DNA of 64,000 bases, taken from NCBI GenBank assembly GCA_964582085.1, contig CAZOPV010000020.1, forward strand, positions 3,100 through 67,099. The letters are read 5' to 3'. A program made the translations under genes and the position numbers. Below the pieces are notes generated by a model, which was not told the origin of the DNA, searched no databases, and saw only the letters and a list, made by a program, of their open reading frames with translations. Numbering within the stretch: position 1 is the first letter of the stretch; each line of letters opens with the position of its first letter. Shown here piece by piece: positions 8,128 through 17,264 of this stretch. This DNA is from JADGNF01 sp964582085. Its GTDB lineage: Archaea; Thermoproteota; Bathyarchaeia; Bathyarchaeales; Bathycorpusculaceae.

Positions 8128-10026
8128 TTAAATCTGAAGTTTCTGCTTAACTATCATGCTAACCTCATTAGGGTTTGCTTTTCCTCGCGCTTCTTTCATC
8201 ACCAGCCCCATGACCAAGCCAAAAGCGTTCTTACCACTTTTTTCTATTGAATGCTTATTCTCGGCAATAACTTGGTCAACCAGTACTGCCAATTTCTCTT
8301 TTGACAACATTCTCAGATCTAGTGATTCAACGCAATCCCTAACCGTTTTGCCTTTGTTTTTGGAAAGCCAAACAAAAACATCCAAGATTACCTCTTTAGC
8401 AAGTTTTCCTGTTCCAACGCTTTGAAAAATCTCTTTAATCTGCTCCGCCGTTACGCTTTCAACCGCTACCCCTTCACGTTTGAGCGCCTTCAAACTTTCC
8501 GTAAGAAAAACTGCAACAATTGTTCCTGAAACGCCACTTTCTTTCACGATATTTTCAAACAGCAGGCTATATTCTGATTCAAGAATTTGCCCCGCCAACT
8601 TTACATTCAAACCGTAATCCTTCATCAACCGTTGTAGCTTTTTTTCGGCGGACTCTGGCAACTTGGCACGTATTTCCTCTATTAATTCACGCGTAATCAT
8701 CATAGGCGGAATATCGGTTTCCGGGTACATCCGTGCAGCACCAGGTCTAGGGCGCATATACCGTGTTGTTCCATCCTCCTTTGCCATACGTGTCTCAGAA
8801 GGCACCCCCGTCAAAATTTCTCGTGCACGCTCTACTGCTGCTTTCAGGGCATCAATAACGTTTTCAGAAGTATCTGCTACGAAAACCACAGCATCCTCAA
8901 CGTTAGCTGCTACAATTTTGCGCAACTCTTTAATTTCTTCTTCTGTTATGCCGTAGTTAGGCAGCTCGTCTGTATGGAAAATACCGCCCACTCTACCCCA
9001 GAACTTGGCGCGGTCAGACAGTTCCGTGCCGACACGGAAGTTGGGCATTAACTCGCGCCCAAGAAAGCCAGCGAACCCCGGAAGTTTTACCGCTTTGACA
9101 ATGTTTTTTCCATCTAAAGCTTTCTTAATGACTTTACATTTGGTATTTTTAAACACAAAGGTGACGTCTACAAAATCGTCCCTGATATCTGCTGGTTTTA
9201 CGCCCTTATTTGTCAATTCTTCCTTTATGGTTAAGAGATTTAGTTGCCTTTGGACTTCGTATTCCACAACCGTGGCAATCAAATCCAATTCTTGAACACC
9301 TTTAATCTCTATAATTGCACCATTGGGGATAGACACGTTCAAGTCTTGCCGTATGGTTCCCAAACCACGCATAACTTTCCCTGTGTCTCTAAGAATTCGC
9401 CCAATTGCTAACGCCACTTTCTGTGCTTCCGTGGGAGAATAAATTACAGGTGCTGTTGCAATTTCAATTAGCGGTATACCTAAACGGTCTATTCGGTAGC
9501 GGATTATTTTTCCGTCCGCTTCAGTTCCGATTTTTCTGGCGGCATCTTCTTCTAAGCTTGTTGCCTGTATAGGAATAATTTTTTCATCTACCTTAATCCA
9601 TCCGTCCAACGCCACTATGCAGGTACGTTGAAAACCTGTTGTGTTAGAGCCGTCTATAACGGTTTTACGCATAACATGAACTTCATCAACAGGCTGCATA
9701 TTCATCATTAAAGAAGCCACAAGTACAGTTTCCACTGCCTCCCTGTTTAGATGGTGAGGAGGTTCTTCATCCATCTCTACAAGACACGCAGTTTCACGGT
9801 TAGCTTCGTAGAGAATTTTAACCCCTTTTTGAAATTCAAAGTATGCTGACGAATCAATCTGTCCCAGTTCGCTCTGAGTAGGTCTAAGCCTACGCAGAAA
9901 AACCATCTCAGGTTCAGCCTTAAACAATTGTGGCGGACAACCACAAAACAGTTTAGAAGCTGTCGCTAACTGTTGATGAATTTCTAGACCAACTTTTAAG
10001 CCAAGCTTGGTGTAGTCAACAGTCAC
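8128..10026 (-). CDS. gatE: Glu-tRNA(Gln) amidotransferase subunit E
   Basis: 632 residues, the full length for archaeal GatE. N-terminal kinase/amidase-type catalytic core begins KLGLKVGLEIHQQL, the GatB/GatE signature; FCGCPP, DEEPPHHLN and DGSNTTGFQRT follow; the AspRS-like insertion lies around 290-410; the C-terminal YqeY-like tail ends VSMIVKQKLQI. With GatD it phosphorylates and amidates Glu-tRNA(Gln) to Gln-tRNA(Gln), the only archaeal route to that aminoacyl-tRNA. One base separates it from gatD upstream, so the two are translated together. The tRNA-Gln substrate gene is at 23127. Confidence 0.97.
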   Translation of the reverse strand: MTVDYTKLGLKVGLEIHQQLATASKLFCGCPPQLFKAEPEMVFLRRLRPTQSELGQIDSSAYFEFQKGVKILYEANRETACLVEMDEEPPHHLNREAVETVLVASLMMNMQPVDEVHVMRKTVIDGSNTTGFQRTCIVALDGWIKVDEKIIPIQATSLEEDAARKIGTEADGKIIRYRIDRLGIPLIEIATAPVIYSPTEAQKVALAIGRILRDTGKVMRGLGTIRQDLNVSIPNGAIIEIKGVQELDLIATVVEYEVQRQLNLLTIKEELTNKGVKPADIRDDFVDVTFVFKNTKCKVIKKALDGKNIVKAVKLPGFAGFLGRELMPNFRVGTELSDRAKFWGRVGGIFHTDELPNYGITEEEIKELRKIVAANVEDAVVFVADTSENVIDALKAAVERAREILTGVPSETRMAKEDGTTRYMRPRPGAARMYPETDIPPMMITRELIEEIRAKLPESAEKKLQRLMKDYGLNVKLAGQILESEYSLLFENIVKESGVSGTIVAVFLTESLKALKREGVAVESVTAEQIKEIFQSVGTGKLAKEVILDVFVWLSKNKGKTVRDCVESLDLRMLSKEKLAVLVDQVIAENKHSIEKSGKNAFGLVMGLVMKEARGKANPNEVSMIVKQKLQI

Positions 10027-10027
10027 T

Positions 10028-11383
10028 CTACATTCCTCCTTCGTTTATTTGCTCTTCTTGCGGTAGTGTCCGCGGCGAAAACTCGCCTGCAATGTTAGTT
10101 TTCAAAAGTCCTTTTGCTTCTTCTAAATCTCTGGTTTGACCAAGAACCCACATAAGCTTCACCAACGCAGTTTCAGGAAACATATCCTCGCATGGAACAA
10201 CACCCAGCTTAAGCAAGTCTCTTCCTGTATCGTAGACGTTCATGTTAAGGCGCCCCCAAATGCACTGTGAAGCCAACGCAACTATTACTCCTTGGCTAAC
10301 GGCGTTTTCTATTGCTCCAAAACATCTAGCACTGACGTGCCCTAGCCCTGTGCCTTCTAGAAGTATTCCTTTTATGTCCCGTTCAGCATACCAATCAATT
10401 ATGGACGGGTCAAAACCAGGGTAAAACTTCACCAAAGCAACTTTTTCGCTGAAATTCGGCTTTAAAACCAGTTTTGCTGATGAATCGCGTTTTCTGTAGT
10501 CGGTGGTTAGCATTGTTATCTCTTTGTCGCTTGTTGTTCGAGCAATGGGTGAGCCGTTCACAGGTTTGAAGGCGTCTCTTCGACTGGTGTGGCACTTTCG
10601 AACTTTGGTTCCTCTGTTGAGTGTGATGGTTGTGTCTGCTATAGTTTCATGCATAGCAACTACAACCTCTGCAAATGGGCCATACGCTGCTGCTTTTACA
10701 GCTCCAATAAGGTTTGTGGCGGCATCTGAACTAGGCCTGTCTGAGCTTCTCTGTGCTCCTACTACTATTACTGGAACAGGTAAGTTTTGTAGAGCAAAAC
10801 TGAGTGCCGCTGCAGTGTAGGTCATCGTGTCTGTGCCGTGTGCAATAACCAAGCCGTTTACTCCTTGTTTAATGTGTTCGGCGACGGCTTGTGCGATTTG
10901 TGTCCAGTGTTTTTGTGTAATGTTCTCGCTGTAGGTGCTGAGTAGGATTTGGGTGTCTACGCGGGCGAGGTCTGCTAGTTCAGGAACAACACCGTAAAGG
11001 TCGCTTGCGGATATTGCTGAGCGGACAGCTCCTGTGCGATAGTCTACACGGCTGGCTATGGTGCCTCCTGTGCTCATAATGACAATTTTCGGCAGTTCTT
11101 CTTTTTGTGGTGGAAGTGGGGGTGAAGCAAAAGCGGGTTTGATGCCTTTGCCGACTTTTTCTATTTTGACATTAGGTTCAAGACGGACACCTATGTTGTA
11201 GCCGCTTTTCATTTTTATAACTACATGTTTGTCGTCGCTTGATTCGGAACGGGGAATTAAGATGCCTTCGTAGGTTTTGTCTTCTTTGATGATTCGTATG
11301 ATATCGCCTACTTCGCATCCTGCTTGGGTGAGCACGTTTAATGCTCGCCCTCTGTAGGCTGATTTTGATTCATCTTGGTTCAT
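10028..11383 (-). CDS. gatD: Glu-tRNA(Gln) amidotransferase subunit D (asparaginase-like)
   Basis: 451 residues. An N-terminal GatD-specific beta domain (about 15-90) is followed by a type I L-asparaginase fold: IVIMSTGGTIASRVDYRTG holds the first catalytic threonine, and VIAHGTDTMTYTAAAL the second T-D pair. It supplies ammonia from glutamine or asparagine to GatE through a channel. It starts within the last four bases of elp3 (ATGA-type overlap) and ends one base before gatE, giving an elp3-gatD-gatE run. Confidence 0.97.
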   Translation of the reverse strand: MNQDESKSAYRGRALNVLTQAGCEVGDIIRIIKEDKTYEGILIPRSESSDDKHVVIKMKSGYNIGVRLEPNVKIEKVGKGIKPAFASPPLPPQKEELPKIVIMSTGGTIASRVDYRTGAVRSAISASDLYGVVPELADLARVDTQILLSTYSENITQKHWTQIAQAVAEHIKQGVNGLVIAHGTDTMTYTAAALSFALQNLPVPVIVVGAQRSSDRPSSDAATNLIGAVKAAAYGPFAEVVVAMHETIADTTITLNRGTKVRKCHTSRRDAFKPVNGSPIARTTSDKEITMLTTDYRKRDSSAKLVLKPNFSEKVALVKFYPGFDPSIIDWYAERDIKGILLEGTGLGHVSARCFGAIENAVSQGVIVALASQCIWGRLNMNVYDTGRDLLKLGVVPCEDMFPETALVKLMWVLGQTRDLEEAKGLLKTNIAGEFSPRTLPQEEQINEGGM

Positions 11384-12981
11384 GTTTTATCACTCAACTG
11401 TTTGGAAACATAAACTCCATCGCGGCTGTAGCCTAAGCGCATATAATACTTCTTTGTACCTAGTGCGCTTATAACTAAAAGCTTTTTCAAGTTGAATTCT
11501 TCCTTTGTTAGCCTCTCTGCTTCTTTTAGTAGAATTGCTCCATAACCTTTATGTTGCCATGCTTCAGTTGAATGTTTGCCTACTGGTACCAGTGGGCCGT
11601 ATACGTGAAGTTCTCTTACGATGGCAGTTAGTGAAGAGGTGATTTCAGGTCTGTATGCTTTTGTTGAGGGGACGCGTAAACGTAAATAGCCGATTAATAC
11701 GTCGCTTGTTGGGTCTTCAGCTGATAAAAATACTTCTTTACCCTCTGATGCTTCGTATGTGGTGGAGAGAATTTTGACTTGGTCTAAGTCTGGTTTAATC
11801 TGGTTAATTATGGTTCTGTGTCCCACTTCTCGGCATCGGATGCATCTGCAACGTTGACCTTGTTCCGCCAGTTTTTGGTGTATCATTTGTCTTAGGTTAC
11901 TTTTGTTTACTCCTGATGTTATCAGTTGTGCAGGTATATCGCGTTGTACACGCATAACTCTGATCCAGGGTGGAGTGATTTTTTTAATTTCTGCAATTAG
12001 TTCTGCTGCTTCTTCGGTGGTATATGGTTGATAAGTGCCTTCTTTGTGCCATTGGCTGACTTTTGTGCCTTCTATTACTAGGCAAGGGTAAATTTTAATC
12101 ATATCCGGTTTGAAGGCTGCGTCGTTGAACACTGTTTTAAATGCTTCTAAATCTTTCTGTATGTTTGATCCGGGAATTCCTGGCATAAGGTGATAGACAA
12201 TTTTTAGACCGGCATCTTTGGCGATGCGTGTTGCCTCTTTCACATCGGCGACTGTGTGGTTTCTTCCAACTAAGCGGTAAATTTCGTCGTCTGGGTTTTG
12301 AACGCCCAGCTCTATACGTGTTACGCCCATGCTTAGCATTGTATCTATGTGCGTTTGTTTTGCCCAGTCTGGTCTGGTTTCTATGGTGATGCCGACGTTG
12401 CGGATTTTGCTGGTTTCTGCGTTGGTTTTGGCTTCTTGTAGGTTTGCTGAGGTTTTATTTGTTATGGCGTCTAGGCATCGTTGTATGAACCATTCTTGGT
12501 ATTCTTTTGGTGTTGCTGGGAAGGTCCCGCCCATTACTATAAGTTCAATTTTATCTACGCGGTGTCCGATTGCTGTGAGCTGTTCTATTCGGCTTTGGAC
12601 CTGCATGTAAGGATCGTAGTTGTTTTGTGCTCCGCGCATGGCTGCTGGTTCGTGTCCTGTGTAGCTTTGGGGTGAGCCGTGGTTTGGTCCGCCGGGGCAG
12701 TAGGCGCATGGTTCAGTTTGTGGGCATGGTTGTGGTTTGGTCATGACTGCTATGATGGTGACACCTGAGATCGTGCGGGTGTTTTTTCTGCGTAGCAGCG
12801 GTAAAAGGGTTTGTTTTTCATTTTGGTGTAGTGCAGCTATTATGTCTGCGTTTGAGGGGATGTGGTGGAGATGGTGTTTGGTGGCTACTTTGAGTTTTAG
12901 GCGGTGTACATCGTTAGGGGTTGGGTTAGGTAAAAGCTTTAGAGTTGCTATGATTTCTCTGAGGGGGTTGTTTTTATTCAA
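11380..12981 (-). CDS. elp3: Elp3: tRNA wobble uridine carboxymethyltransferase (radical SAM plus GNAT)
   Basis: 533 residues. The N-terminal domain contacts tRNA; the radical SAM centre holds the cysteines of CPQTEPCAYCPGGPNHG at about 83-100; a GNAT acetyltransferase domain fills the last 150 residues (HSTEAWQHKGYGAILLKEAE is the acetyl-CoA binding part). It adds the carboxymethyl group at C5 of U34 in tRNAs using acetyl-CoA. The chosen start is TTG at 12981; no clear ribosome site decides it, and a slightly longer product is possible. S30e lies 94 bp upstream on the same strand. Confidence 0.95.
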   Translation of the reverse strand: MNKNNPLREIIATLKLLPNPTPNDVHRLKLKVATKHHLHHIPSNADIIAALHQNEKQTLLPLLRRKNTRTISGVTIIAVMTKPQPCPQTEPCAYCPGGPNHGSPQSYTGHEPAAMRGAQNNYDPYMQVQSRIEQLTAIGHRVDKIELIVMGGTFPATPKEYQEWFIQRCLDAITNKTSANLQEAKTNAETSKIRNVGITIETRPDWAKQTHIDTMLSMGVTRIELGVQNPDDEIYRLVGRNHTVADVKEATRIAKDAGLKIVYHLMPGIPGSNIQKDLEAFKTVFNDAAFKPDMIKIYPCLVIEGTKVSQWHKEGTYQPYTTEEAAELIAEIKKITPPWIRVMRVQRDIPAQLITSGVNKSNLRQMIHQKLAEQGQRCRCIRCREVGHRTIINQIKPDLDQVKILSTTYEASEGKEVFLSAEDPTSDVLIGYLRLRVPSTKAYRPEITSSLTAIVRELHVYGPLVPVGKHSTEAWQHKGYGAILLKEAERLTKEEFNLKKLLVISALGTKKYYMRLGYSRDGVYVSKQLSDKT

Positions 12982-13075
12982 TAGGAGTAACCGTATTGAA
13001 GTCTCTGTTTGCCTATAAATAAGTTGAACTGTGTTGTATGAAAAAATTGTTTGAAGATTTGTTGGTTGATGGTGT

Positions 13076-13237
13076 TTATATCCAGTTTTGGCCTGGTTTG
13101 CGTTGTAGGATAACGCGTTTTTCGTAGTTGCGGCGGGTTCTGTTTTTTGGGCTTGCTTTTGTGTGTTCTTGTGCTTGGATTTTTGGTGTTTGTGCTCGGA
13201 CTTTTCCTGCTTTTGAGAGTGAACCGTGGGTTGGCAT
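13076..13237 (-). CDS. rps30e: Small ribosomal subunit protein S30e (53 residues)
   Basis: Translating the minus strand from the ATG at 13237 gives a basic 53-residue protein beginning MPTHGSLSKAGKVRAQTPKI, then NRTRRNYEKRVILQRKPGQ and ending NWI-stop at 13076. HGSL-x-KAGKVR-x-QTP is the hallmark of S30e. It binds the small subunit near the decoding region. AGGT lies nine bases before the ATG. S30e occurs in TACK and Asgard archaea and eukaryotes but not in most Euryarchaeota, which helps to place the organism. It precedes elp3-gatD-gatE on the same strand and may share their transcript. Confidence 0.93.
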   Translation of the reverse strand: MPTHGSLSKAGKVRAQTPKIQAQEHTKASPKNRTRRNYEKRVILQRKPGQNWI

Positions 13238-13447
13238 TATGTTTTACCTGTTTGTAGATAGGAAATAAATTGTTGCACTTAAACTTTTAGTTGTGTTGTG
13301 GTGTTTTTTGTGTTGTTGTGGTTGTTTGCTGGGTTCGTTTTGGGTTGTGTTTGGTTGTTGGGTTGTGGTTGTGGTGGTTTTTTTACAGGTAAGGGTTGGG
13401 GCATGTTGAATTTGTGGTTTGGTTGATTGTGTTGTATGAGGTTGTTG
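13238..13447. other. 210-bp G/T-skewed spacer
   Basis: From about 13290 to 13440 the plus strand is almost only G and T (the minus strand C and A), with many TTGTTG and GGTT units. Both neighbours are on the minus strand. A TTTAAG box near 13280 could serve as the S30e promoter. No gene is seen. Confidence 0.5.
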
Positions 13448-14044
13448 TTATTTTTGTTTAGAGAGTAGGAAAAGGGCTGTTTCGGCGAGCAGGTTTGGTA
13501 AGCAGCGCGTTTTTTTTCCGTTGGTGATGTATGCGGTTTGGTTGATTTGTATGTTTTTGCTTTTGCAGTAGTTTTTGAAGTCTTTGATGCTTAAAAAGTG
13601 CAGGTTTGGCGTGTTGTACCACTGGTATGGTAGTGCGGTGGTTACTGGTACTTTGCCTTGAAAGAAGATTTGGAGGCGTGCTTCAATATGGGCGAAGTTG
13701 GGGAGGCCAACTATTACTTTTTTGCTTACGCGTAGAGCTTCTTTGAGGGCAAAGTGGGGTTTTTTTACTTGTTGGAGTGTTTGGTTTAGTATGACGTAGT
13801 CAAAGGTTTTGTCGGCGTATTCGCTTAGGCCTATGTCGATGTCTTGTTGGATCACATTTAAGCCTGCTGCGATGCATTGGCGGATTGCCTTATCTTGGAG
13901 TTCAATTCCTTGGGCGTGGACATGTTTTTCTTTAATTAGAAGTGAAAGAAGGTTTCCGTCTCCGCAGCCTAAATCTAGAACTGTTGTGTTTTCTTGGATC
14001 CAGTTTAAGATGATTTTGTGATCTATCGGTGTTTGTTGGTTCAT
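13448..14044 (-). CDS. metW: Methionine biosynthesis protein MetW, SAM-methyltransferase fold
   Basis: 198 residues with a Rossmann methyltransferase core: TTVLDLGCGDGNLLSLLI is the SAM-binding loop, VQGIEL-like AQGIELQDKA the acidic ribose site, and FDYVILNQTLQQV motif IV. MetW partners MetX in many bacteria and is thought to modulate homoserine acylation; its chemistry is unsettled. The start overlaps the metX stop by four bases, so they are coupled. Last gene of metY-metX-metW. Confidence 0.9.
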   Translation of the reverse strand: MNQQTPIDHKIILNWIQENTTVLDLGCGDGNLLSLLIKEKHVHAQGIELQDKAIRQCIAAGLNVIQQDIDIGLSEYADKTFDYVILNQTLQQVKKPHFALKEALRVSKKVIVGLPNFAHIEARLQIFFQGKVPVTTALPYQWYNTPNLHFLSIKDFKNYCKSKNIQINQTAYITNGKKTRCLPNLLAETALFLLSKQK

Positions 14045-15192
14045 TTGTTTTTGCCTCCGTTTCTGTTTTCTTTTGTAGTTGCTTTTAGGAAGTGCTGTAT
14101 TAGTTGTGTTTCTTGTTCGATTTCTATGAGGAAGGCGTCGTGTCCGTAGGTGCTGTTTATTTCGCAGTAGGATGCGTCTACGCCTGCCAGTTTGCAGGCT
14201 TTTATGATTTCTTGTGACTGATAAGCTGGGTAGAGCCAGTCAGATTTGAATGAGAGAACGAGTACTTTTGCCTTCAAGTTTTTGAAGATGTCGCTGAGGT
14301 TGTGTCCGTTTAAAAGGTTGAAGTAGTCCATGGCTTTAGTGAGGTAGAGGTAGCTGTTTGCGTCGAAGCGTTTTACAAAGTTGTCGCCGCGGTATCTGAG
14401 GTAGCCTTCTACTTCAAAGTCGGCGCTAAATTTGTAGGTTTCTTTGTTTGCGCGTGTTTTTCTGCCAAATTTTTCTGCCATTGATGTGTCGCTCATATAG
14501 GTGATGTGCCCGATCATTCTTGCTAGGGCTAAACCTTTGACGGGAGCTTTTTTGCCGTAGTAGTTGCCGTTTTGCCAAGCTGGGTCTGCCATTACTGCTT
14601 GACGTCCTACTTCGTTGAAGGCAATTTGTTGAGGTGTGTGTTTTAAAGTTGTAGCTATCGGAATTGCAGCGCATATTTTTTGGGGGTAGGAGTTCATCCA
14701 TTGGAGAACTTGCATGCCGCCCATGGAGCCGCCTATAACAGCTAAAAGTTTGTCGATTCCCAGGTAATCAATGAGGTGGCGCTGTGCGTTGACCATGTCG
14801 CCTATGGTTATTAGTGGAAAATCGAGGGCGTATGGTTTGCCTGTTTTTGGGTTAATGGAGCTTGGGCCTGTGGAGCCTTTGCATCCGCCAATGACGTTGC
14901 TACAGATAACAAAGTATTGGTTAGTGTCTATTCCTTTTCCTGGTCCAATGAGGTCATTCCACCAACCTGCGTTTTTGCTGTTTTTATGCCGACCTGCTGC
15001 GTGGGCATCGCCGCTTAGGGCATGAAGAACTAGCACGGCGTTTGTTTTGTTTTGGTTGAGTTCGCCGTAGGTTTCATATGCTATGGTTATGGGTCCGAGT
15101 TTTTCTCCTAGTTCTAATGTTAGCTCATTTGATGGTTCAGCAAATGTGAAGTATCGGGTTTCTACGGTGTCTACGGTGGTTTTGTCTGTCAT
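14041..15192 (-). CDS. metX: Homoserine O-acetyltransferase
   Basis: 383 residues of the alpha/beta hydrolase fold. The nucleophile elbow is VIGGSMGGMQ (Ser at about 155), HALSGDAHAAG supplies the oxyanion region near residue 57, and the C-terminal YGHDAFLIE holds the catalytic histidine with an aspartate in LSFKSDWLYP. It acetylates homoserine for the direct sulfhydrylation route to methionine. Sits between metY (45 bp upstream) and metW (overlapping). Acyl specificity (acetyl or succinyl) is assigned from family only. Confidence 0.93.
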   Translation of the reverse strand: MTDKTTVDTVETRYFTFAEPSNELTLELGEKLGPITIAYETYGELNQNKTNAVLVLHALSGDAHAAGRHKNSKNAGWWNDLIGPGKGIDTNQYFVICSNVIGGCKGSTGPSSINPKTGKPYALDFPLITIGDMVNAQRHLIDYLGIDKLLAVIGGSMGGMQVLQWMNSYPQKICAAIPIATTLKHTPQQIAFNEVGRQAVMADPAWQNGNYYGKKAPVKGLALARMIGHITYMSDTSMAEKFGRKTRANKETYKFSADFEVEGYLRYRGDNFVKRFDANSYLYLTKAMDYFNLLNGHNLSDIFKNLKAKVLVLSFKSDWLYPAYQSQEIIKACKLAGVDASYCEINSTYGHDAFLIEIEQETQLIQHFLKATTKENRNGGKNK

Positions 15193-15237
15193 CTTTGAGT
15201 GGTCTCCAGAAAGTTTGTTTTGGCCTGTTAGTTTGTT

Positions 15238-16539
15238 TCACCTTTCTGTTGTTGCTTGGAGAGCTTGCTCCAAATCGGCTTTGATGTCTTCGAAGTCTTC
15301 GATGCCTACTGATAAGCGGATGTAGTCAGGTGTGACACCTGTCGCTGTTTGTTCTTGTGGTGTTAGTTGCTGGTGTGTTGTGGATGCTGGGTGAATTACT
15401 AGGCTTTTTGAGTCACCTATATTTGCTAGGTGGGAGAACAGTTTGACTGAGTTGATGAATTTTTGGCCTGCTTCTGATCCGCCTTTGATACCAAAGCCGA
15501 CGATGCCGCCGTATTTCCCTTTGAGGTATTTCTTTGCTAATTGGTGACTTGGGTGGTCAGGTAGTCCAGGGTAATTGACCCAGTTGACTATGGGGTGCTG
15601 TTTGAGGAATTTAGCAACTTTCAATGCGTTTTCGCTGTGTTTGCGTTGGCGGAGAGGTAATGTTTCTAAGCCTTGCAGAAAAAGCCAAGCGTTGAAGGGG
15701 CTTAAGGAGGGACCCAAATCTCTGAGCAGTTGCAGGCGCACCTTAAACGCAAAAGCCACGTTGCCTAAGGCTGGAAAGTTGCCGAATACGTCCCAATATT
15801 TGATGCCATGGTAGCTTGGGTCTGGCTCGGTAAATTCTGGGAATTTGCCGTTGTTCCATTTGAAGTTGCCTGAGTCTACGATTATGCCGCCTATGCTGGT
15901 TCCGTGCCCGCCTATGTATTTTGTGGCTGAAGCTATGACAATATCTGCTCCATAGTCTATGGGGCGAACTAAACCAACTCCTACGGTGTTATCGATTACA
16001 AGCGGGATTTCTGCCTCATGTGCTATTCTTGCGATAGCCTCAAAGTCTGGTATGTCCAGTTTTGGGTTGCCGATTGTTTCTGCGTACACTGCTCTGGTTT
16101 TATCAGTAATGGCTTTTTTGAATTCGCCTGGTTTGGATGAATCAACAAAAACCACTTTTCTGCCTAGTTTCGCAAAGGTGTAGTGCAGAAGTTGGTAGGT
16201 GCCACCGTAAAGGTTGTTTGCTGCGACAATTTCGTCGCCGACTTGTGTAATGGCTAAGAGTGCTAATGCTTCTGCAGCTTGGCCCGACGCTACCGCAACC
16301 GCCGTGGTTCCTCCTTCAATTGAAGCGAGACGTTTTTCAAATGCGTCTGTTGTTGGATTCATAATCCTTGTGTAAATGTTGCCTAGTTCTTTTAGTGCAA
16401 ATAGGTTAGCTGCGTGTTCGGTGTTTTTGAACACAAACGAAGTTGTTTGGTATATGGGAACCGCTCGTGAGCCGGTGGCAGGGTCTGCTGTTTCTTGTCC
16501 TGCGTGAAGCGCAAGTGTGTCTATTTTTCTTGTTGCCAT
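15238..16539 (-). CDS. metY: O-acetylhomoserine sulfhydrylase (PLP enzyme)
   Basis: 433 residues, the full length of the Cys/Met metabolism PLP family. Starts RKIDTLALHAGQE; the PLP lysine lies in IASATKYIGGHGTSIGG (about residue 213), and GLETLPLR with the C-terminal LVIHPASTTHQQL are typical of homocysteine synthases. It joins sulfide to O-acetylhomoserine to give homocysteine. First gene of metY-metX-metW; these bacterial-style genes may have come by transfer, which is inference. Confidence 0.94.
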   Translation of the reverse strand: MATRKIDTLALHAGQETADPATGSRAVPIYQTTSFVFKNTEHAANLFALKELGNIYTRIMNPTTDAFEKRLASIEGGTTAVAVASGQAAEALALLAITQVGDEIVAANNLYGGTYQLLHYTFAKLGRKVVFVDSSKPGEFKKAITDKTRAVYAETIGNPKLDIPDFEAIARIAHEAEIPLVIDNTVGVGLVRPIDYGADIVIASATKYIGGHGTSIGGIIVDSGNFKWNNGKFPEFTEPDPSYHGIKYWDVFGNFPALGNVAFAFKVRLQLLRDLGPSLSPFNAWLFLQGLETLPLRQRKHSENALKVAKFLKQHPIVNWVNYPGLPDHPSHQLAKKYLKGKYGGIVGFGIKGGSEAGQKFINSVKLFSHLANIGDSKSLVIHPASTTHQQLTPQEQTATGVTPDYIRLSVGIEDFEDIKADLEQALQATTER

Positions 16540-16658
16540 TTGTGGGTTTTTCTCCTTTTGTTTGTTGTTTGCACAAATTAGCCGATAACGGCGTTATATG
16601 TATTTTTGTCTGTTTTATTCCAAAAAGAATATCAAACCCCCAACTCTATTAGCAACTC

Positions 16659-17213
16659 ATGTTTCCACAACTTCAAGACATAGGTAAAAGGCGCCGACAA
16701 TTAGGCTTAAAACAATCTGAGCTAGCAAAGTTAGCCGGCGTAAGCCAAAGCTTAATTGCCAAACTTGAAGCGGGAAAAATTGACTCATCATACACTAAGG
16801 TGAAAGCAATTTTTGATGCACTTGAACGTCTTGAAGCAAAAAATAAAATTCAAGCTGAAAAAATACTCCATAAAGAGGTTGTCGCTGTCCAAAAAGATGA
16901 ACCTGTCGCCAAAGTTGTCCAGTTAATGAAAAAAAATAATTTCTCGCAAATTCCAGTTTTCAACGGAAAGCAATCAGTAGGCAGCGTGTCTGAAAAAACG
17001 ATTCTGCGGCAGATCCTTGCTGGCTCTGACCTTGCCGAAATTAGTAAGTTGCCCACAGAGAAAATAATGGATGATGCTTTTCCCCAAGTCGGTGAAGACG
17101 CGCCGCTTTCTCTTATTTCAAATTTGTTGCAAGTGTATTCTGCAGTTTTGGTTTCAAAAAAAGGTGAAGTCACGGGTATAATAACTAAGGCAGATCTTCT
17201 CAGGATGCTCTAA
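16659..17213 (+). CDS. XRE-type HTH regulator with paired CBS domains
   Basis: 184 residues. An N-terminal helix-turn-helix (about 5-60: LGLKQSELAKLAGVSQSLIA) is fused to two CBS domains (about 70-184: VVAVQKDEPVAKVVQLMKK and a second ending VTGIITKADLLRML). CBS pairs bind adenine nucleotides or SAM, so this looks like an energy- or SAM-responsive repressor, a common archaeal architecture. It is divergent from metY with 119 bp between them, which makes control of the methionine genes a fair guess. Confidence 0.85.
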   Translation: MFPQLQDIGKRRRQLGLKQSELAKLAGVSQSLIAKLEAGKIDSSYTKVKAIFDALERLEAKNKIQAEKILHKEVVAVQKDEPVAKVVQLMKKNNFSQIPVFNGKQSVGSVSEKTILRQILAGSDLAEISKLPTEKIMDDAFPQVGEDAPLSLISNLLQVYSAVLVSKKGEVTGIITKADLLRML

Positions 17214-17264
17214 AAAGCACCAAACATCTTAAGTATAGGCTCGTTATATTGAAAATCGAGCACT

